A stretch of DNA of 64,000 nt from Ceratopteris richardii (taxonomy: Eukaryota > Streptophyta > Polypodiopsida > Polypodiales > Pteridaceae): assembly GCA_020310875.1 (NCBI GenBank), contig CM035413.1, positions 181,976,085-182,040,084 of the forward strand. The letters are read 5' to 3'. Under the pieces are notes generated by a model. The model saw nothing but the letters and a program-made list of their open reading frames with translations. It was not told where the DNA came from and made no database searches. Of this stretch, positions 11,059-21,722 are shown in pieces. The number at the start of each line of letters is the position of its first letter. Position 1 is the first letter of the stretch. Position numbers and translations under genes: made by a program.

Positions 11059-14000
11059 GTGGTCAAGAAAAGTGGAAACGTTACAACTGATTCCGGTCAT
11101 ATTCCGGTAGAACGGTCAACGCCTTCGATACATTCTGATGCTACTTCGACCCAGCCTATCGAAGATATAGCAAGTCCAGACTCTATCAAAACGCCGTTGG
11201 AACCTAGTTTAACAATATCAGATAAAGATTTAGAGTTATCCACGGTCAGAAATACGTTAGGAAAATTCGGCAGAAGTAGTAAAACAGGGCATTCTGGCCC
11301 AATTTCGGTTCGTTCCGGTGAGATTCCGGTGATAGAATCACCGATCGCTGGCAAAGGTTTAGCCTTTTTTGCGGAATCATCAGCTCAACCTTCGTGTTTG
11401 GAAGAAAGATTTCGAATATTAGACATCCAGAAGGAAGGAAAGCTGTTCGAAACAGAGATCCGAAGTATCCTAAGTCGAAACAGCACACCGGAAAATGCAC
11501 CATCCGGCGATACAAGTCCCGATAGTTCACCCGATCAATCCCGAGATACAGAAGGAAACCCTAAACCCTTCACAATGAGCGGGCAACACCAACAACAACA
11601 ACAGCTAGGACCGCCAAGGCCGCCTACAACAGGAGTAACCTACACGAAATTCGGTGGATTCCCAGGAGACGACCCAGACGCCCACGTACGAACTTTCGAG
11701 ATAAGTTATGCAGTTCTTAACCATCCACCAGATGAGGCGTATAAGGCCATTGTTTTTCAATCTACACTGATCAATGAAGCAGCGAGATGGCTCACGGAAT
11801 ATGATATCAATCATTTCGGTACTTACGATGCAGTACGAGACGCCTTTTTACAGCGATTCAGATTAAAGAAGAATCCTGCTGAAATCTTTGAGTATCTACA
11901 GAACAACAGACAGAAGGTAAATCAGACCGTCCAGGAGTACGCTACCCTCTTTAGAGCACATTTACGGCAGATACCACAGGCTCACGCTAATCTACCTGAT
12001 GATGTCATCTCTCAATGGTTTATCAATGGATTAACCCCACAACTGAAGCAGATCATGATCATAAGATGTGTCGGAGCTATGACCTTGGATGCCGTCATTG
12101 CAATGGCTCTACAGCTAGAATCCAAGGTTGGTGGATTTTCAGAAGACTTGGAATGGTTAAAAACAAACAAAAATATGGCTGAAGATATCACCAGGCAAGT
12201 ATACTGCACCACATGCAAAAATTCGGGGCATACAAGTGCCAACTGTGCACTGAACCAAGTGTTTTGCGCTATCTGCAACACTACCGGGCACACCACCGGA
12301 AACTGTGCCTACAACGCTAGAATACAAGGGACAGCAACCGTCAATGCAGTCATCCAAGAACATGGCCAACCAGTAAATCACTATGTGCCTCCGCAACTGA
12401 GAAACAATCAACAACAAGGATATCGGAACTACCGAGGACAGAGAAACAACACTTATAATGCCAACCGATGGCAGAATGGACCACCACCGGAAAACCCTGA
12501 GTTACCACCTCCACGCTGTCATTTCTGTGGCGAATTCGGCCACATTAGAAGATTTTGTAAAGACGCAATGGAGTATGATCAAAGAAAGAAGGAACGCCAA
12601 AATCCAATGGCCAACATGGTAAAAATTACACCGATCGAGACACAGACTGCTACAGTCCAGACCCGTTTCGGTAAACAACTTCAGCCGGCAGCAGAAATCT
12701 TTGAACCAGGGATACAAGAACAACAAAGGATGTATAACAAAGCTAGTCACTGGACCACAACAGAACCACCAGTGTTCCCAGAACCTATTCCGGTGACTCA
12801 GGCTTCTTCATCAAAGGACGAAACAACACAAAAGGATGCATCAGTAGGGCCATCATCATCAGTAGAGACAACAGCAGACACTTCTGCGTCAGTGGAAACT
12901 TCAAGTCCAAAAAAACAAGACAGTCAAGCTCAACAGGCCTGGGAAATTTTGTCCAAGGCATCCATCACTCTGCCTCTAGGCCAACTTCTGGCCTTAGTGC
13001 CCGGGATCCGACAACAGTTTCAGCAACAATTCAGCCCAGTACCTTCTTGCATTCCGACGACAGCCGCAGTTCAACCGGAACCTGATGCTGCGATTGATCA
13101 TGCAGTGCCCTTGATCACAGTATGGTATAAGAATCAGAAGATCACACAGGTATTAATTGATGGAGGCTCAGGCGTAAACATTGCGACCGCAGCGTTATGC
13201 AAAAAGCTAGGCTGGACCGAAATTGAACCAGTTCAATTCTTTGTTCGAATGGCGGATCAATCGAGAGTCCATCCTGTAGGACTTGTGCGGAATGTACCCA
13301 TCACTCTACAAGGTACGACTTTCAAGATGACTTTTGTCATACTAGATCTACCCGAATCCACTTTGGATTACAATCTTCTTTTCGGCCGACCTTGGCTGAA
13401 GCATGCGAAGGTAATACAGGACTGGTCTGCACAAGAGCTTACATTCAAGGATGCCCACCGTAAATATGTGGTAAAACTAGATGCTATGCAATCTTGCGAA
13501 CCTCACGCCAGACCGTACTTTGCTGAAACAGTTCATATGTTAGATGGACTGTCAGATGATGAAGAAGAGCAATTTCTGAAGAGTAATGCCGATTTAATGT
13601 CTCTAGGAACTGTTGACCTACAATCCGTCATAGATAACTGGAACACGTCAGTATGTACAGTAGTAGCTATCACCGGAAAGACGGTCCAGGAAGATACTTC
13701 CTCAACCCATGACGACGAATTACAACCACTGTTCAAGCCAACAGATGATACAGAGAAACCTCAACAATTTTATGTCCCAGAAGACCAGCTGATCACGTAC
13801 AATCTAGGAGATAGAGACCACCCACGACCTGTGAAGATGAGGCAGAACTTACCGGAAACATTTAAGGAGGATTTGATTAAACTTCTTCGCGAATTCGTAG
13901 ACGTCTTTGCATGGGATTACAAAGACATGAAAGGATTAGATCCGCGCATCTATCCACACAGGGTCATGTTGAAACCAGAAGTGAAACCAAAAAGACAATC

Positions 14001-16605
14001 CAGCTACAGAATGAACCCCCATTATGCATCACAGGTAAAAGCCGAACTTGATAGACTATTAAAAGTCGGATTCATTGTACCAGTAGAACACGCTGAATGG
14101 ATCTCACCCATCGTGATCGTGCCAAAGAAAAACAAGCAGTTACGAATCTGTGTGGATTACCGGAAATTAAATGCAGCAACAGTACCAGATCCTTTCCCGA
14201 TCCCCTTTTTGGATACCATGCTTGATAGAGTTGCAGGTCATGAAATGTATTCATTTTTAGATGGATACAGCGGGTACAACCAGGTTAGAATGGCTGAAGA
14301 GGATATACCAAAAATTGCCTTCATTACCAATTGGGGTGTCTTTGCCTGCACCGTAATGTGGTTCGGATTGAGAAATGCACCAAGCACATTTCAAAGATGT
14401 ATGCAGGAGATATTTTCTCCTTACCTCACCTCTTTCATGCAAGTATATCTCGACGACTTCTCAATCTTTGGGAAGATGATAGCATATTTGTTTCATTTAC
14501 GATGCTGTTTTCAGAAGTGTCGAGAATATAGACTCTGCCTTAATCCCAACAAATCCGTGTTTGCGGTTTCATGTGGCAAACTAATTGGGCATATTGTATC
14601 TGCTCAAGGTATCCGAGTGGACCCAGATAAGATTTCGGCAATTTTAGAAGCCCCAATACCCACGACTCCGAAAGAAGTAATGCGCTTTATGGGACAAATA
14701 CGGTGGCATGGCAGACACTTGCGGTGGCTTGCTCACCTAGCAGTACCACTGAACAGGCTAATCACAAAGACTCCCAGGCAGTTTGAATGGACTGAAGAAT
14801 GTCAAACTACATTTGATCGACTCAAGTATCTCCTGACGCAAGCTCCAATTTTACAACCACCGGACTGGGACAATCCGTTCCATGTTTTTGTTGACGCTTC
14901 AGATATTGCAATCGGCAGTATTCTGATGCAGCAAACAGATAAGTGGTTTCGCCCTGTTTATTACGCCAGTAGAAGACTTGCACCGGCAGAAAAGAACTAT
15001 TCCACCACTGAAAGAGAATGTCTAGGATTGATTTACTCAATCAAAAAGTTCAGGCATTATCTACTAGGCCGGAAATTTACCTTTCATGTGGATCATGCTG
15101 CCCTTGTTTATCTAGTAAGACAGCAGCACTTAGGAGGACGATTAGCACAATGGGTGCTACTTTTACAAGAATTCGACTATGATGTCATTCACCGACCCGG
15201 AAATGCACATGCCTTAGCAGATTTCTTATCACGCCTAGATTCCGGTGAAGCTCCGGTAGGAATAGATGACACGACTCCTGCGATTTATAATGTTGAACCA
15301 CTACCTGATGAGACGCCCAACTTACAAACACCACCTACATACTATGATCAGATTCTGACTTTTCTCACCGAAGGACGCTTTCCAGCTAAGACTGCCAAGG
15401 AGGTTCGAAGAAAAATCGCAATTTTTAGCCGCCGATTTCGGTTAGTTGCTGGAGAGCTATATTATACAGATCATACCGGAATCCTACTTCGCTGTATTCC
15501 ACCACATGAAGTTAACTCAGTTATCACTTTGGCTCACTCAATTCCTCCCGGTGGCCATTTTGCAGCAGACTTAACTCACCGGAAAATTTTGCAAGGAGGA
15601 CTCTGGTGGCCAACTATGTACAGAGATATCTCACAGTTTGTTAAACAATGCGATGCTTGCCAAAGAGCTGGTCAGCCTTTACAACGGCATCTTTTTCCCC
15701 TGCAACCCATCTTACCATTAGAACCTTTTCAGAAATGGGGTTTAGATTTTATCGGGCCAATTACACCTCCAGCAGTATCTAGTAACAATCGATACATACT
15801 GACTTGCACAGATTACGCAACTAGATGGGCAGAAGCTTGGGCTTTGCGGACTGCTACAGCAGTTACGGTAGCAAAATGTCTACTCACGGATGTCTTCCCA
15901 CGATTTGGTTTACCACTGGAAATTGTCTCAGATCAAGGCACTCATTTTGTAAACAATTTAATGAAGGCACTCACACAGTCCTTCCAAGTCACACATAAAT
16001 TTAGCTCTCCTTATTATCCACGTGCCAATGGATTGGCTGAAAGTACAAACAAATCACTGTTAAACATCCTCCGGAAATTGATCATGGAAGCACCGGAAAG
16101 ATGGGATCAACTACTACCTGCAGTATTATGGGAATACCGAACTACATATAAAGTAACAACAGGCTTGACACCTTTCAAGCTAGCTTATGGTTTAGAAGCA
16201 ATCGCTCCCATGGAAGTAGTCATCCCAAGTTTGCGGGTAGCAATCACTCAGAAGATGCTACCGGAATCTTCACTGACAGCACGAATGGACGCACTCAGAG
16301 AACTTGATGAGCACCGATGGCTCAGTTTTTTAACTATGCGCGAAGTTCAACTAAGGCAAGCTAAGACACACGATCGATATTTGAAGACGCCAATCTTTTC
16401 GGTAGGACAGCTTGTACTCTTCTATAACGCAAAATCGGACAGAGCAGCAGGAAAATTCAAACTACGATGGTTCGGCCCTTTCAAGATCTCAGCACAAGTA
16501 GGTCCGGCAACTTTTCGGTTGACTACGTTGACCGAAATTCCACTTCCAAAAGTAATTAATGGATCGAAGCTGCGGCCGTATTATCCCACTACCAGTACGC
16601 CTTAA
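11059..16605 (+). CDS. G1 Gag-Pol polyprotein (Ty3/gypsy)
   Basis: One uninterrupted frame of 1848 codons. The first codon of the open frame is GTG; an ATG near 11574 (MSGQHQQQQQ) just before the capsid domain is a plausible start. Order: capsid ~194-360; three CCHC knuckles (CTTC...C near 383, CAIC...C near 403, CHFC...C near 487); retropepsin LIDGGSG near 700; RT with CVDYRKLN near 1031 and YLDDF near 1130; RNase H VDAS near 1278; one HHCC finger 1492-1534; integrase core D (WGLDFIGP), D (SDQGTHF), E (AESTNK), last two with 35 residues between; C-terminal RWFGPF. Order RT-RH-INT defines Ty3/gypsy. The DGGSG protease motif and NGSKLRPYYP-type tail resemble the Tat side of the plant gypsy tree. 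It makes the capsid, replicates the RNA and inserts the cDNA. No stop separates gag from pol. Confidence 0.95.
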   Translation: MVKKSGNVTTDSGHIPVERSTPSIHSDATSTQPIEDIASPDSIKTPLEPSLTISDKDLELSTVRNTLGKFGRSSKTGHSGPISVRSGEIPVIESPIAGKGLAFFAESSAQPSCLEERFRILDIQKEGKLFETEIRSILSRNSTPENAPSGDTSPDSSPDQSRDTEGNPKPFTMSGQHQQQQQLGPPRPPTTGVTYTKFGGFPGDDPDAHVRTFEISYAVLNHPPDEAYKAIVFQSTLINEAARWLTEYDINHFGTYDAVRDAFLQRFRLKKNPAEIFEYLQNNRQKVNQTVQEYATLFRAHLRQIPQAHANLPDDVISQWFINGLTPQLKQIMIIRCVGAMTLDAVIAMALQLESKVGGFSEDLEWLKTNKNMAEDITRQVYCTTCKNSGHTSANCALNQVFCAICNTTGHTTGNCAYNARIQGTATVNAVIQEHGQPVNHYVPPQLRNNQQQGYRNYRGQRNNTYNANRWQNGPPPENPELPPPRCHFCGEFGHIRRFCKDAMEYDQRKKERQNPMANMVKITPIETQTATVQTRFGKQLQPAAEIFEPGIQEQQRMYNKASHWTTTEPPVFPEPIPVTQASSSKDETTQKDASVGPSSSVETTADTSASVETSSPKKQDSQAQQAWEILSKASITLPLGQLLALVPGIRQQFQQQFSPVPSCIPTTAAVQPEPDAAIDHAVPLITVWYKNQKITQVLIDGGSGVNIATAALCKKLGWTEIEPVQFFVRMADQSRVHPVGLVRNVPITLQGTTFKMTFVILDLPESTLDYNLLFGRPWLKHAKVIQDWSAQELTFKDAHRKYVVKLDAMQSCEPHARPYFAETVHMLDGLSDDEEEQFLKSNADLMSLGTVDLQSVIDNWNTSVCTVVAITGKTVQEDTSSTHDDELQPLFKPTDDTEKPQQFYVPEDQLITYNLGDRDHPRPVKMRQNLPETFKEDLIKLLREFVDVFAWDYKDMKGLDPRIYPHRVMLKPEVKPKRQSSYRMNPHYASQVKAELDRLLKVGFIVPVEHAEWISPIVIVPKKNKQLRICVDYRKLNAATVPDPFPIPFLDTMLDRVAGHEMYSFLDGYSGYNQVRMAEEDIPKIAFITNWGVFACTVMWFGLRNAPSTFQRCMQEIFSPYLTSFMQVYLDDFSIFGKMIAYLFHLRCCFQKCREYRLCLNPNKSVFAVSCGKLIGHIVSAQGIRVDPDKISAILEAPIPTTPKEVMRFMGQIRWHGRHLRWLAHLAVPLNRLITKTPRQFEWTEECQTTFDRLKYLLTQAPILQPPDWDNPFHVFVDASDIAIGSILMQQTDKWFRPVYYASRRLAPAEKNYSTTERECLGLIYSIKKFRHYLLGRKFTFHVDHAALVYLVRQQHLGGRLAQWVLLLQEFDYDVIHRPGNAHALADFLSRLDSGEAPVGIDDTTPAIYNVEPLPDETPNLQTPPTYYDQILTFLTEGRFPAKTAKEVRRKIAIFSRRFRLVAGELYYTDHTGILLRCIPPHEVNSVITLAHSIPPGGHFAADLTHRKILQGGLWWPTMYRDISQFVKQCDACQRAGQPLQRHLFPLQPILPLEPFQKWGLDFIGPITPPAVSSNNRYILTCTDYATRWAEAWALRTATAVTVAKCLLTDVFPRFGLPLEIVSDQGTHFVNNLMKALTQSFQVTHKFSSPYYPRANGLAESTNKSLLNILRKLIMEAPERWDQLLPAVLWEYRTTYKVTTGLTPFKLAYGLEAIAPMEVVIPSLRVAITQKMLPESSLTARMDALRELDEHRWLSFLTMREVQLRQAKTHDRYLKTPIFSVGQLVLFYNAKSDRAAGKFKLRWFGPFKISAQVGPATFRLTTLTEIPLPKVINGSKLRPYYPTTSTP

Positions 16606-16880
16606 TTTATTCGGCGACGAACCACGTTTTGTATAAATTTTTATGTTTTGCTTTTAGCCGTCTTTTGTACAAATCTTTATGTTACCAGCCGCCCCTCCCT
16701 AACGGTCACTCAGTACGCACGCTAGCATGCAAACCGTATCATTCCCGCACCACACAATGATACTCACCCCCACACCGTGTTCTCCATATTTAACCCCCTC
16801 AGTTGCGCCAAAAACCGCTATTGTGTTTTCGTGATTGTGTGTGTATTCTGTGTTTTCTATAAGTGTGCATTGTGAACGCC
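16606..16880 (+). other. G1 spacer between pol and the 3' ORF
   Basis: A non-coding spacer containing a TATA-like CATATTTAA near 16788 about 90 bp before the ATG of the next ORF. Whether the 3' ORF uses its own promoter, splicing or reinitiation cannot be told from sequence. Confidence 0.35.
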
Positions 16881-18992
16881 ATGGAAGCGCTAGCCAACTA
16901 CGCTTCTTTCCGCGAAGGTATCCCTACAGACGTAGGCGAATACCTGCGATGCAGAGGGCTGGCCAACTTCGCTGAGTTGCCTTGGCACTCAGTGGAAGCC
17001 CATCCCTTCTACGCACAGATCATCCAAGCCATTGCCCAAAGCCCCACCACCGAACGACAGTGGGTCTTCCTTTCCCTCCCACATAGATCCGTCATCACCT
17101 TCCAAGCCTTCGCCGACGCCTACCGCCTCACCCCGCAAGGCCGCGAAAATGGCCCTAGCATCCCTGTCGCCCGTATGACCGAACTCTTTCCCCGCTCCTC
17201 ATCAAACGAATACGCCATTCTATGCCACCCAGAACCCGAGCGATCCGCCCTACAGTTCCTTGTAGCCATCCTCAACCTGCAAAAACGAACATATGGCATC
17301 TCTCGCCCCTTCTACTCCGCCTTAGATTTAGCTGCCCGCGAACCTGTAAATTTTGCCTCTTACTTTTTCCTTAGAATCCATAAAGAATGTGTAGCTATCG
17401 TAAAACAGCTCCAAAAGGGTTCTACCCCCCGCTCTCGCCTTCCCCACATCATCTCCTTCCTCTTCCCAACCATTCTCGCCGCACAACCCCCACCCGCAGG
17501 CCCCGCACTTCGACACGAAGAATCCACACAACCGATCGAGGACACTGAAGAAGAAGACGAAGAGATTAATCAGCTCTTCCGTACCAAGCGAATTCGGATC
17601 AGCTCCTCGGAAAGTGAAGTCCAAGGATCCGCCGGAAAAGATCAGGAGACCAAGCCAGACGACCAAGAGGAAACATACCACGACACCGCCACGTCGATAC
17701 ACAACGAAACATCGACGGAGCAACCAGACCAGCAGGATCAAGCAGAAACAGAAATAGTGTCCACAGAAAAAGAATCTGAGCAACACCAGGATGAACAGGA
17801 ATCGGCCACCAAAGCACTGGATCAACTCATCGACGCCATCAACCATACAGAAACCATACAACAATCACTCGCCAAGGTAAACCCCTCAGATACCGTTCTC
17901 CCTACACCACCTCCTGCCAAACCCTTCCCCCCACCGGAACCACCCCTCCCACCCTTCACTGAACCCGTAGCATCCTCCTTTTCCTCCCCTAACTACTCTC
18001 CGCCAAACTCCCAGCAATTACACACCGATACATCCTCTCAACCTCGTCATCCTCCACCACCACCACCGCCACATAACGCATTCTCGGAACTTGCCGCCAT
18101 GGGGCAGTTCCTCATCCAGTTATCACACCAGCTGCCCGCCCAGTTTACGGCAGCCACAGACCACCTGAAACTCGAATACCAGCACAAGGTAGACACCCTG
18201 GAAGCCGACATCGCCCCCCTCCAGGAAGAAGTTGATGCCGTAAGGACCGAGAATCATCAACTCCGGACACAGCTAGCAGAACTCCAAGCACGATTTTCGA
18301 CAGAGCAGACGCTAGTACAACAACGAGATGCAGCCCTGGACCAGCTAGCTGCCAAAGACCAACTCATACACGACGCACATGAGGAAATTCGAACACTGAA
18401 AGCCGCCCTTCAAGAACAAGAAGATATCCATGCATCTCTCGAAGAATTAATCGCAGACACGAAGATTCAATTACAAGAAACCACCCAGAAGATGCAGGAC
18501 CAACAGAAAGAAGCCGACCAAGTTCAAGAGCAATTACGGCGAGCCGAAGAATGTGCCGACGCGGTCAACCGTATTCTCAAACAACAATTACTACGGGAAG
18601 GCCAATACCAAAAAGATATCGCCAACGCCCGCAGAGAACGCGATGCGTATAAGAAAACTCTCAATTTCCAAACACAGCAATTTGAATGCCAAGACAACCA
18701 AATACGCAACCAGAAGGAGTGTATCAGCGAGATGCAGACCAAACTGACTGAAATAACGACAGCCCGAGACGCGGCATTAGCCAACGAATTTTATCTCCAG
18801 GAGGCTTTTCTTCAAACCCAAGCCGAAATTTTGTTAAATCAAGCCATAGCCCTCAGTGCAGTCAGAACCGACGCCCAATTATTAGAACCTACCACCTTAG
18901 TGCAAATGTTAGAAACCCTCAAAAAGAAAATTACCCGAACATTTAGGCTCGCCCGAAGTATGTACTTAGAAGGTCTAGTATCCGAACCATAG
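16881..18992 (+). CDS. G1 3' ORF: plant-retroelement N-terminal domain plus long coiled coil
   Basis: The ATG at 16881 (context GCCATGG) gives about 703 codons; the frame opens six codons earlier at a GTG. Residues ~1-205 form a structured domain rich in aromatic residues. Its pattern (a FASYFFLRIHKEC stretch, then a basic-Pro stretch and IISFLFPTIL) resembles the putative plant transposon protein domain of Athila-type extra ORFs. An acidic Glu/Asp segment, a Pro-rich segment (~340-405) and an unbroken coiled coil (~430-665) follow. No transmembrane segment is seen. It lies between pol and the 3' LTR in the same orientation and shows no stop, so it is probably maintained. It may correspond to ORF A and ORF B of G2 joined as one protein; function unknown. 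Confidence 0.8.
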   Translation: MEALANYASFREGIPTDVGEYLRCRGLANFAELPWHSVEAHPFYAQIIQAIAQSPTTERQWVFLSLPHRSVITFQAFADAYRLTPQGRENGPSIPVARMTELFPRSSSNEYAILCHPEPERSALQFLVAILNLQKRTYGISRPFYSALDLAAREPVNFASYFFLRIHKECVAIVKQLQKGSTPRSRLPHIISFLFPTILAAQPPPAGPALRHEESTQPIEDTEEEDEEINQLFRTKRIRISSSESEVQGSAGKDQETKPDDQEETYHDTATSIHNETSTEQPDQQDQAETEIVSTEKESEQHQDEQESATKALDQLIDAINHTETIQQSLAKVNPSDTVLPTPPPAKPFPPPEPPLPPFTEPVASSFSSPNYSPPNSQQLHTDTSSQPRHPPPPPPPHNAFSELAAMGQFLIQLSHQLPAQFTAATDHLKLEYQHKVDTLEADIAPLQEEVDAVRTENHQLRTQLAELQARFSTEQTLVQQRDAALDQLAAKDQLIHDAHEEIRTLKAALQEQEDIHASLEELIADTKIQLQETTQKMQDQQKEADQVQEQLRRAEECADAVNRILKQQLLREGQYQKDIANARRERDAYKKTLNFQTQQFECQDNQIRNQKECISEMQTKLTEITTARDAALANEFYLQEAFLQTQAEILLNQAIALSAVRTDAQLLEPTTLVQMLETLKKKITRTFRLARSMYLEGLVSEP

Positions 18993-19026
18993 GAACTTGC
19001 GGGTTCGAGTCCACCGTGCGTGCCAG
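18993..19026 (+). other. tRNA T-arm-like sequence abutting the G1 3' LTR; polypurine tract not visible
   Basis: Right after the ORF stop comes GCGGGTTCGAGTCC, which matches the B-box/T-loop consensus of tRNA genes (GGTTCGANNCC), then sequence ending GTGCCAG at the LTR. No A-box half or clover leaf could be found upstream, so this is not a tRNA gene. No run of purines occurs in the place where the polypurine tract is expected. Confidence 0.55.
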
Positions 19027-20090
19027 TGTTAGACGGCCGCCGAACAAAGGACAATTGTACTTAGACAGAGGTTTTTAATGTAGAAAGAACCCTTCTGAAA
19101 GTACGCGGTAAAGAAAGATTCGCGCAAGCCTTGTAATAAAATTCTATTTAAAGCAATGAAAAGAACGGCAGAGGAGCGAGAGAAGAAGCCCCCCCGTTTT
19201 TGGGAGTTGCGAGTGTATTGTGAGAGCCCTGATTTGGGATTAACTCTTCTACTGTGTGTAGGTAGGTGTTAACGAGTAGAGTATCTTGGCTCTGTCCTGT
19301 TCTGCGCGTCTTATCTGTGTAATCGTTTGACTGCGTATGCGTGATACACTGCGGTGTTACGAGTCGGTACTGCGATTTTGGGATTCTGTTCGATAACGAG
19401 TTAAGATATCTTTGATTATGCGTAAGGTGTTAGTGTGTTGTCTATTTGCTATTTCTTCGGTGGAATAGGTAAGCGTGAAGAATGGACATGAGTTGCTATG
19501 ATTCTCTGTAAGTAACTGAGTCGGTATTATAGTTTGTGTTCAAAGGTAATGCCGGTAATGTCTGAGTACGCGTAGAATGGTAATAATGTTGCGACACGTC
19601 TTGCGGACAGTAGATATTACGGGTTGAAGGTAGATACACGGTAAGTCTGTGAACTGACAAGAAGAATTGTGTGTTATGATTTTGTTAAGTTACTAAAAGT
19701 TTTGGACTGTCATCTCGGACTACTGCTCAACTACTATGGCAGGAACAGTCTGGGAGCTCTGAGTCCAGTACGTTGGTCTAGTTGAAGTTGTTCAGGAGCA
19801 AAACTGAGCTAAGACAGGAAAATCATAACTACAGTTGAGTGAGGAGTTGGGAAAATAGTACAGGGCCTCTGTCAACAGACCCCTACCACTCCCAAGGACC
19901 CACATGGTTAGAGTCAGTTTATTTTGGCGGTAAGATTGAGTACAGAGAAAGAGAGACTCGGAAATATCTGGTACGCAGGTGTGGAACCAGATTCTGGAGT
20001 CTCTGAAGGATTGTTGTTTTAAACTAGTAATTAACGGCTGCGGTAGATAGTTAACGGTTGAAGTTACAATAAGCGATTATACCTTTAACA
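19027..20090 (+). repeat. 3' LTR of G1
   Basis: 1064 bp, near-identical to 9549-10612. Differences I saw are single substitutions in the first, middle and last thirds (for example CGTGGT/CGCGGT and CTCTCAG/CTCTGAG). It is followed by the ACCTT target duplication. Confidence 0.96.
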
Positions 20091-20095
20091 ACCTT

Positions 20096-21722
20096 CCATT
20101 TCTTTGAATCTGCTTGTCTTTGTTCCATCCAAGCTTTTTGTCAAGATATCTGCTATCTGATCTTTCATAGGAGTGTAGACTATTTCTATCTCCTTCTCCA
20201 TTACCTTTTCCTTCAGGAAATGATACTAAATCTCTATGTGTTTTGTTCTTGCGTGAAATACCGGATTCGCTGCAAGATATAGAGAGCTCATATTGTCTCC
20301 ATGTATAATTGGTATACCTTGATCAATACCCATGCTTTTGAACAAGGTCTGCATCCATATTATTTCTTTAGTTGCTTCTATGAGTCCTTTGTATTCGGCT
20401 TCTGTTGACGATAACGCTACTGTGTGTTGCTTCTTTGAACACCAGCTTACCAGCTTATCTCCTAGGTATATCATATACCCGTGTGTTGATCTTCTATCAT
20501 CTTGACTTCCTGCCCAGTCTGAGTCACTGAATGCTCTCAGCTTTATATCTGATGTAAAAGGATAGTATAATCCTTCCTTTATAGTTCTTTTGATATATCT
20601 AAGAACTCTTTGTCCTGCAACCCAATGTTGATCTATTGGACAATGCATAAACTGTGAAAGAACTCCCACCGGATAGCTGAGATCCGGTCTTGTTAGTGTA
20701 GCGTAAATTAAGCTTCCTACTAACGACTGATACTTCTTTATATCTTTGAACTTTGTACCATCATATTTACTGAGTTTATGATTTACTTCAAGCGGTGTTG
20801 AAGCTTCTCTGCAATTCTCCATATTAAACTTCTTCAACAAGTTTAGAAGATACCCTTTTTGCGTAACATATACACCATGATCTGTATATGTGATTTTCAT
20901 ACCTAGAAAGTATGATAACTTTCCCAGGTCACTGATTTTGAATTCCTTTTCGAGCAGTTTCTTCACCTCTGTGATTCCTGCATCTGAGGTACCTGTAATT
21001 ATTATGTCATCTACATAGATACAAATGTAGATCATTCCTTCTTCTGTTCTTTTGATGAGTAGACTTGCATCTGCCTTCGAACTTTGGTATCCAAGTTCAT
21101 TGAGATACTTCACAAGTCTGTAGTTCCAAGCTCTTGGACCTTGCTTCAGTCCATAAAGTGCTTTTCTTAGTCTGCACACATGTTCTGGGTATTTGGAATT
21201 TACGAAACCTTCTGGTTGTTCCATGTAGACTTCGTCTGATATATATCCATTCAGGAATGCATTCTTTATATCTAGTTGACTTAGCTTCCATCCTTTTGAT
21301 GCTGCTATAGCAATCACTGTCCTTATGGTTGACATCTTTGCCAACGGACTGAACGTCTCATCATAGTCTATGCCATGCGTCTGAGCATAGCCCTTGATAA
21401 CCAGTCTCGCTTTATGTCTGGCTATCCTTCCATCTGCAAGTTTCTTAATTTTGAAAACCCATTTATTTTCGATTACTTTCTTACCATTTGGTTTAGGAAC
21501 AAGCTCCCATGTCTTGTTTTCTTCTAGTGCGCTGAATTCTTCTTCCATTGCTTCTTCTCAATGCTTCTTGCCTTTAGCTTCATCATAGCTCTGAGGTTCA
21601 TCATCACCTTTGACCATATATGCATAATATTTCTAAGTTATATACGATGTATCATACGAGTACCTTTTCGGTTGTCTTCTTACTCTGTTTGACCTCCTTA
21701 GCTCATATTCTTCCTGTGTATC
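20096..21722 (-). pseudogene. Copia E reverse transcriptase and RNase H (broken)
   Basis: The minus-strand frame 20226-21548 (440 codons) holds the copia RT: WVFKIK, ARLVIKGYAQ, QLDIKNAFLNG, YGLKQGPRAW and the catalytic ICIYVDDIIITG. RNase H follows with SDSDWAGSQDDRRSTHGYM and SSTEAEY. A stop at about 20226 replaces a Gln codon, after which homologous sequence continues to the G1 insertion at 20096. A TGA near 21560 replaces the Trp of the upstream linker. With these nonsense changes the polyprotein cannot be made whole, although the RT motifs remain intact. Confidence 0.88.

Larger units (their letters stand above)
9549..20090 (+). mobile_element. Gypsy element G1, young and nearly intact
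   Basis: Two 1064-bp LTRs (9549-10612 and 19027-20090) differ at about five positions and are flanked by the 5-bp duplication ACCTT (9544-9548 and 20091-20095). The internal region has a primer site, one uninterrupted gag-pol frame and a separate 3' ORF. It is inserted into the last codons of the RNase H region of copia E, in the opposite orientation. Confidence 0.95.

Noticed and set aside
16780-16880. Internal promoter for the G1 3' ORF
   Set aside because: There is only a weak TATA-like sequence; without transcript data it is mentioned in the spacer entry but not called.
18993-19026. tRNA gene at the end of G1
   Set aside because: Only a T-arm-like B box is present; no A box, anticodon arm or matching acceptor stem was found upstream.
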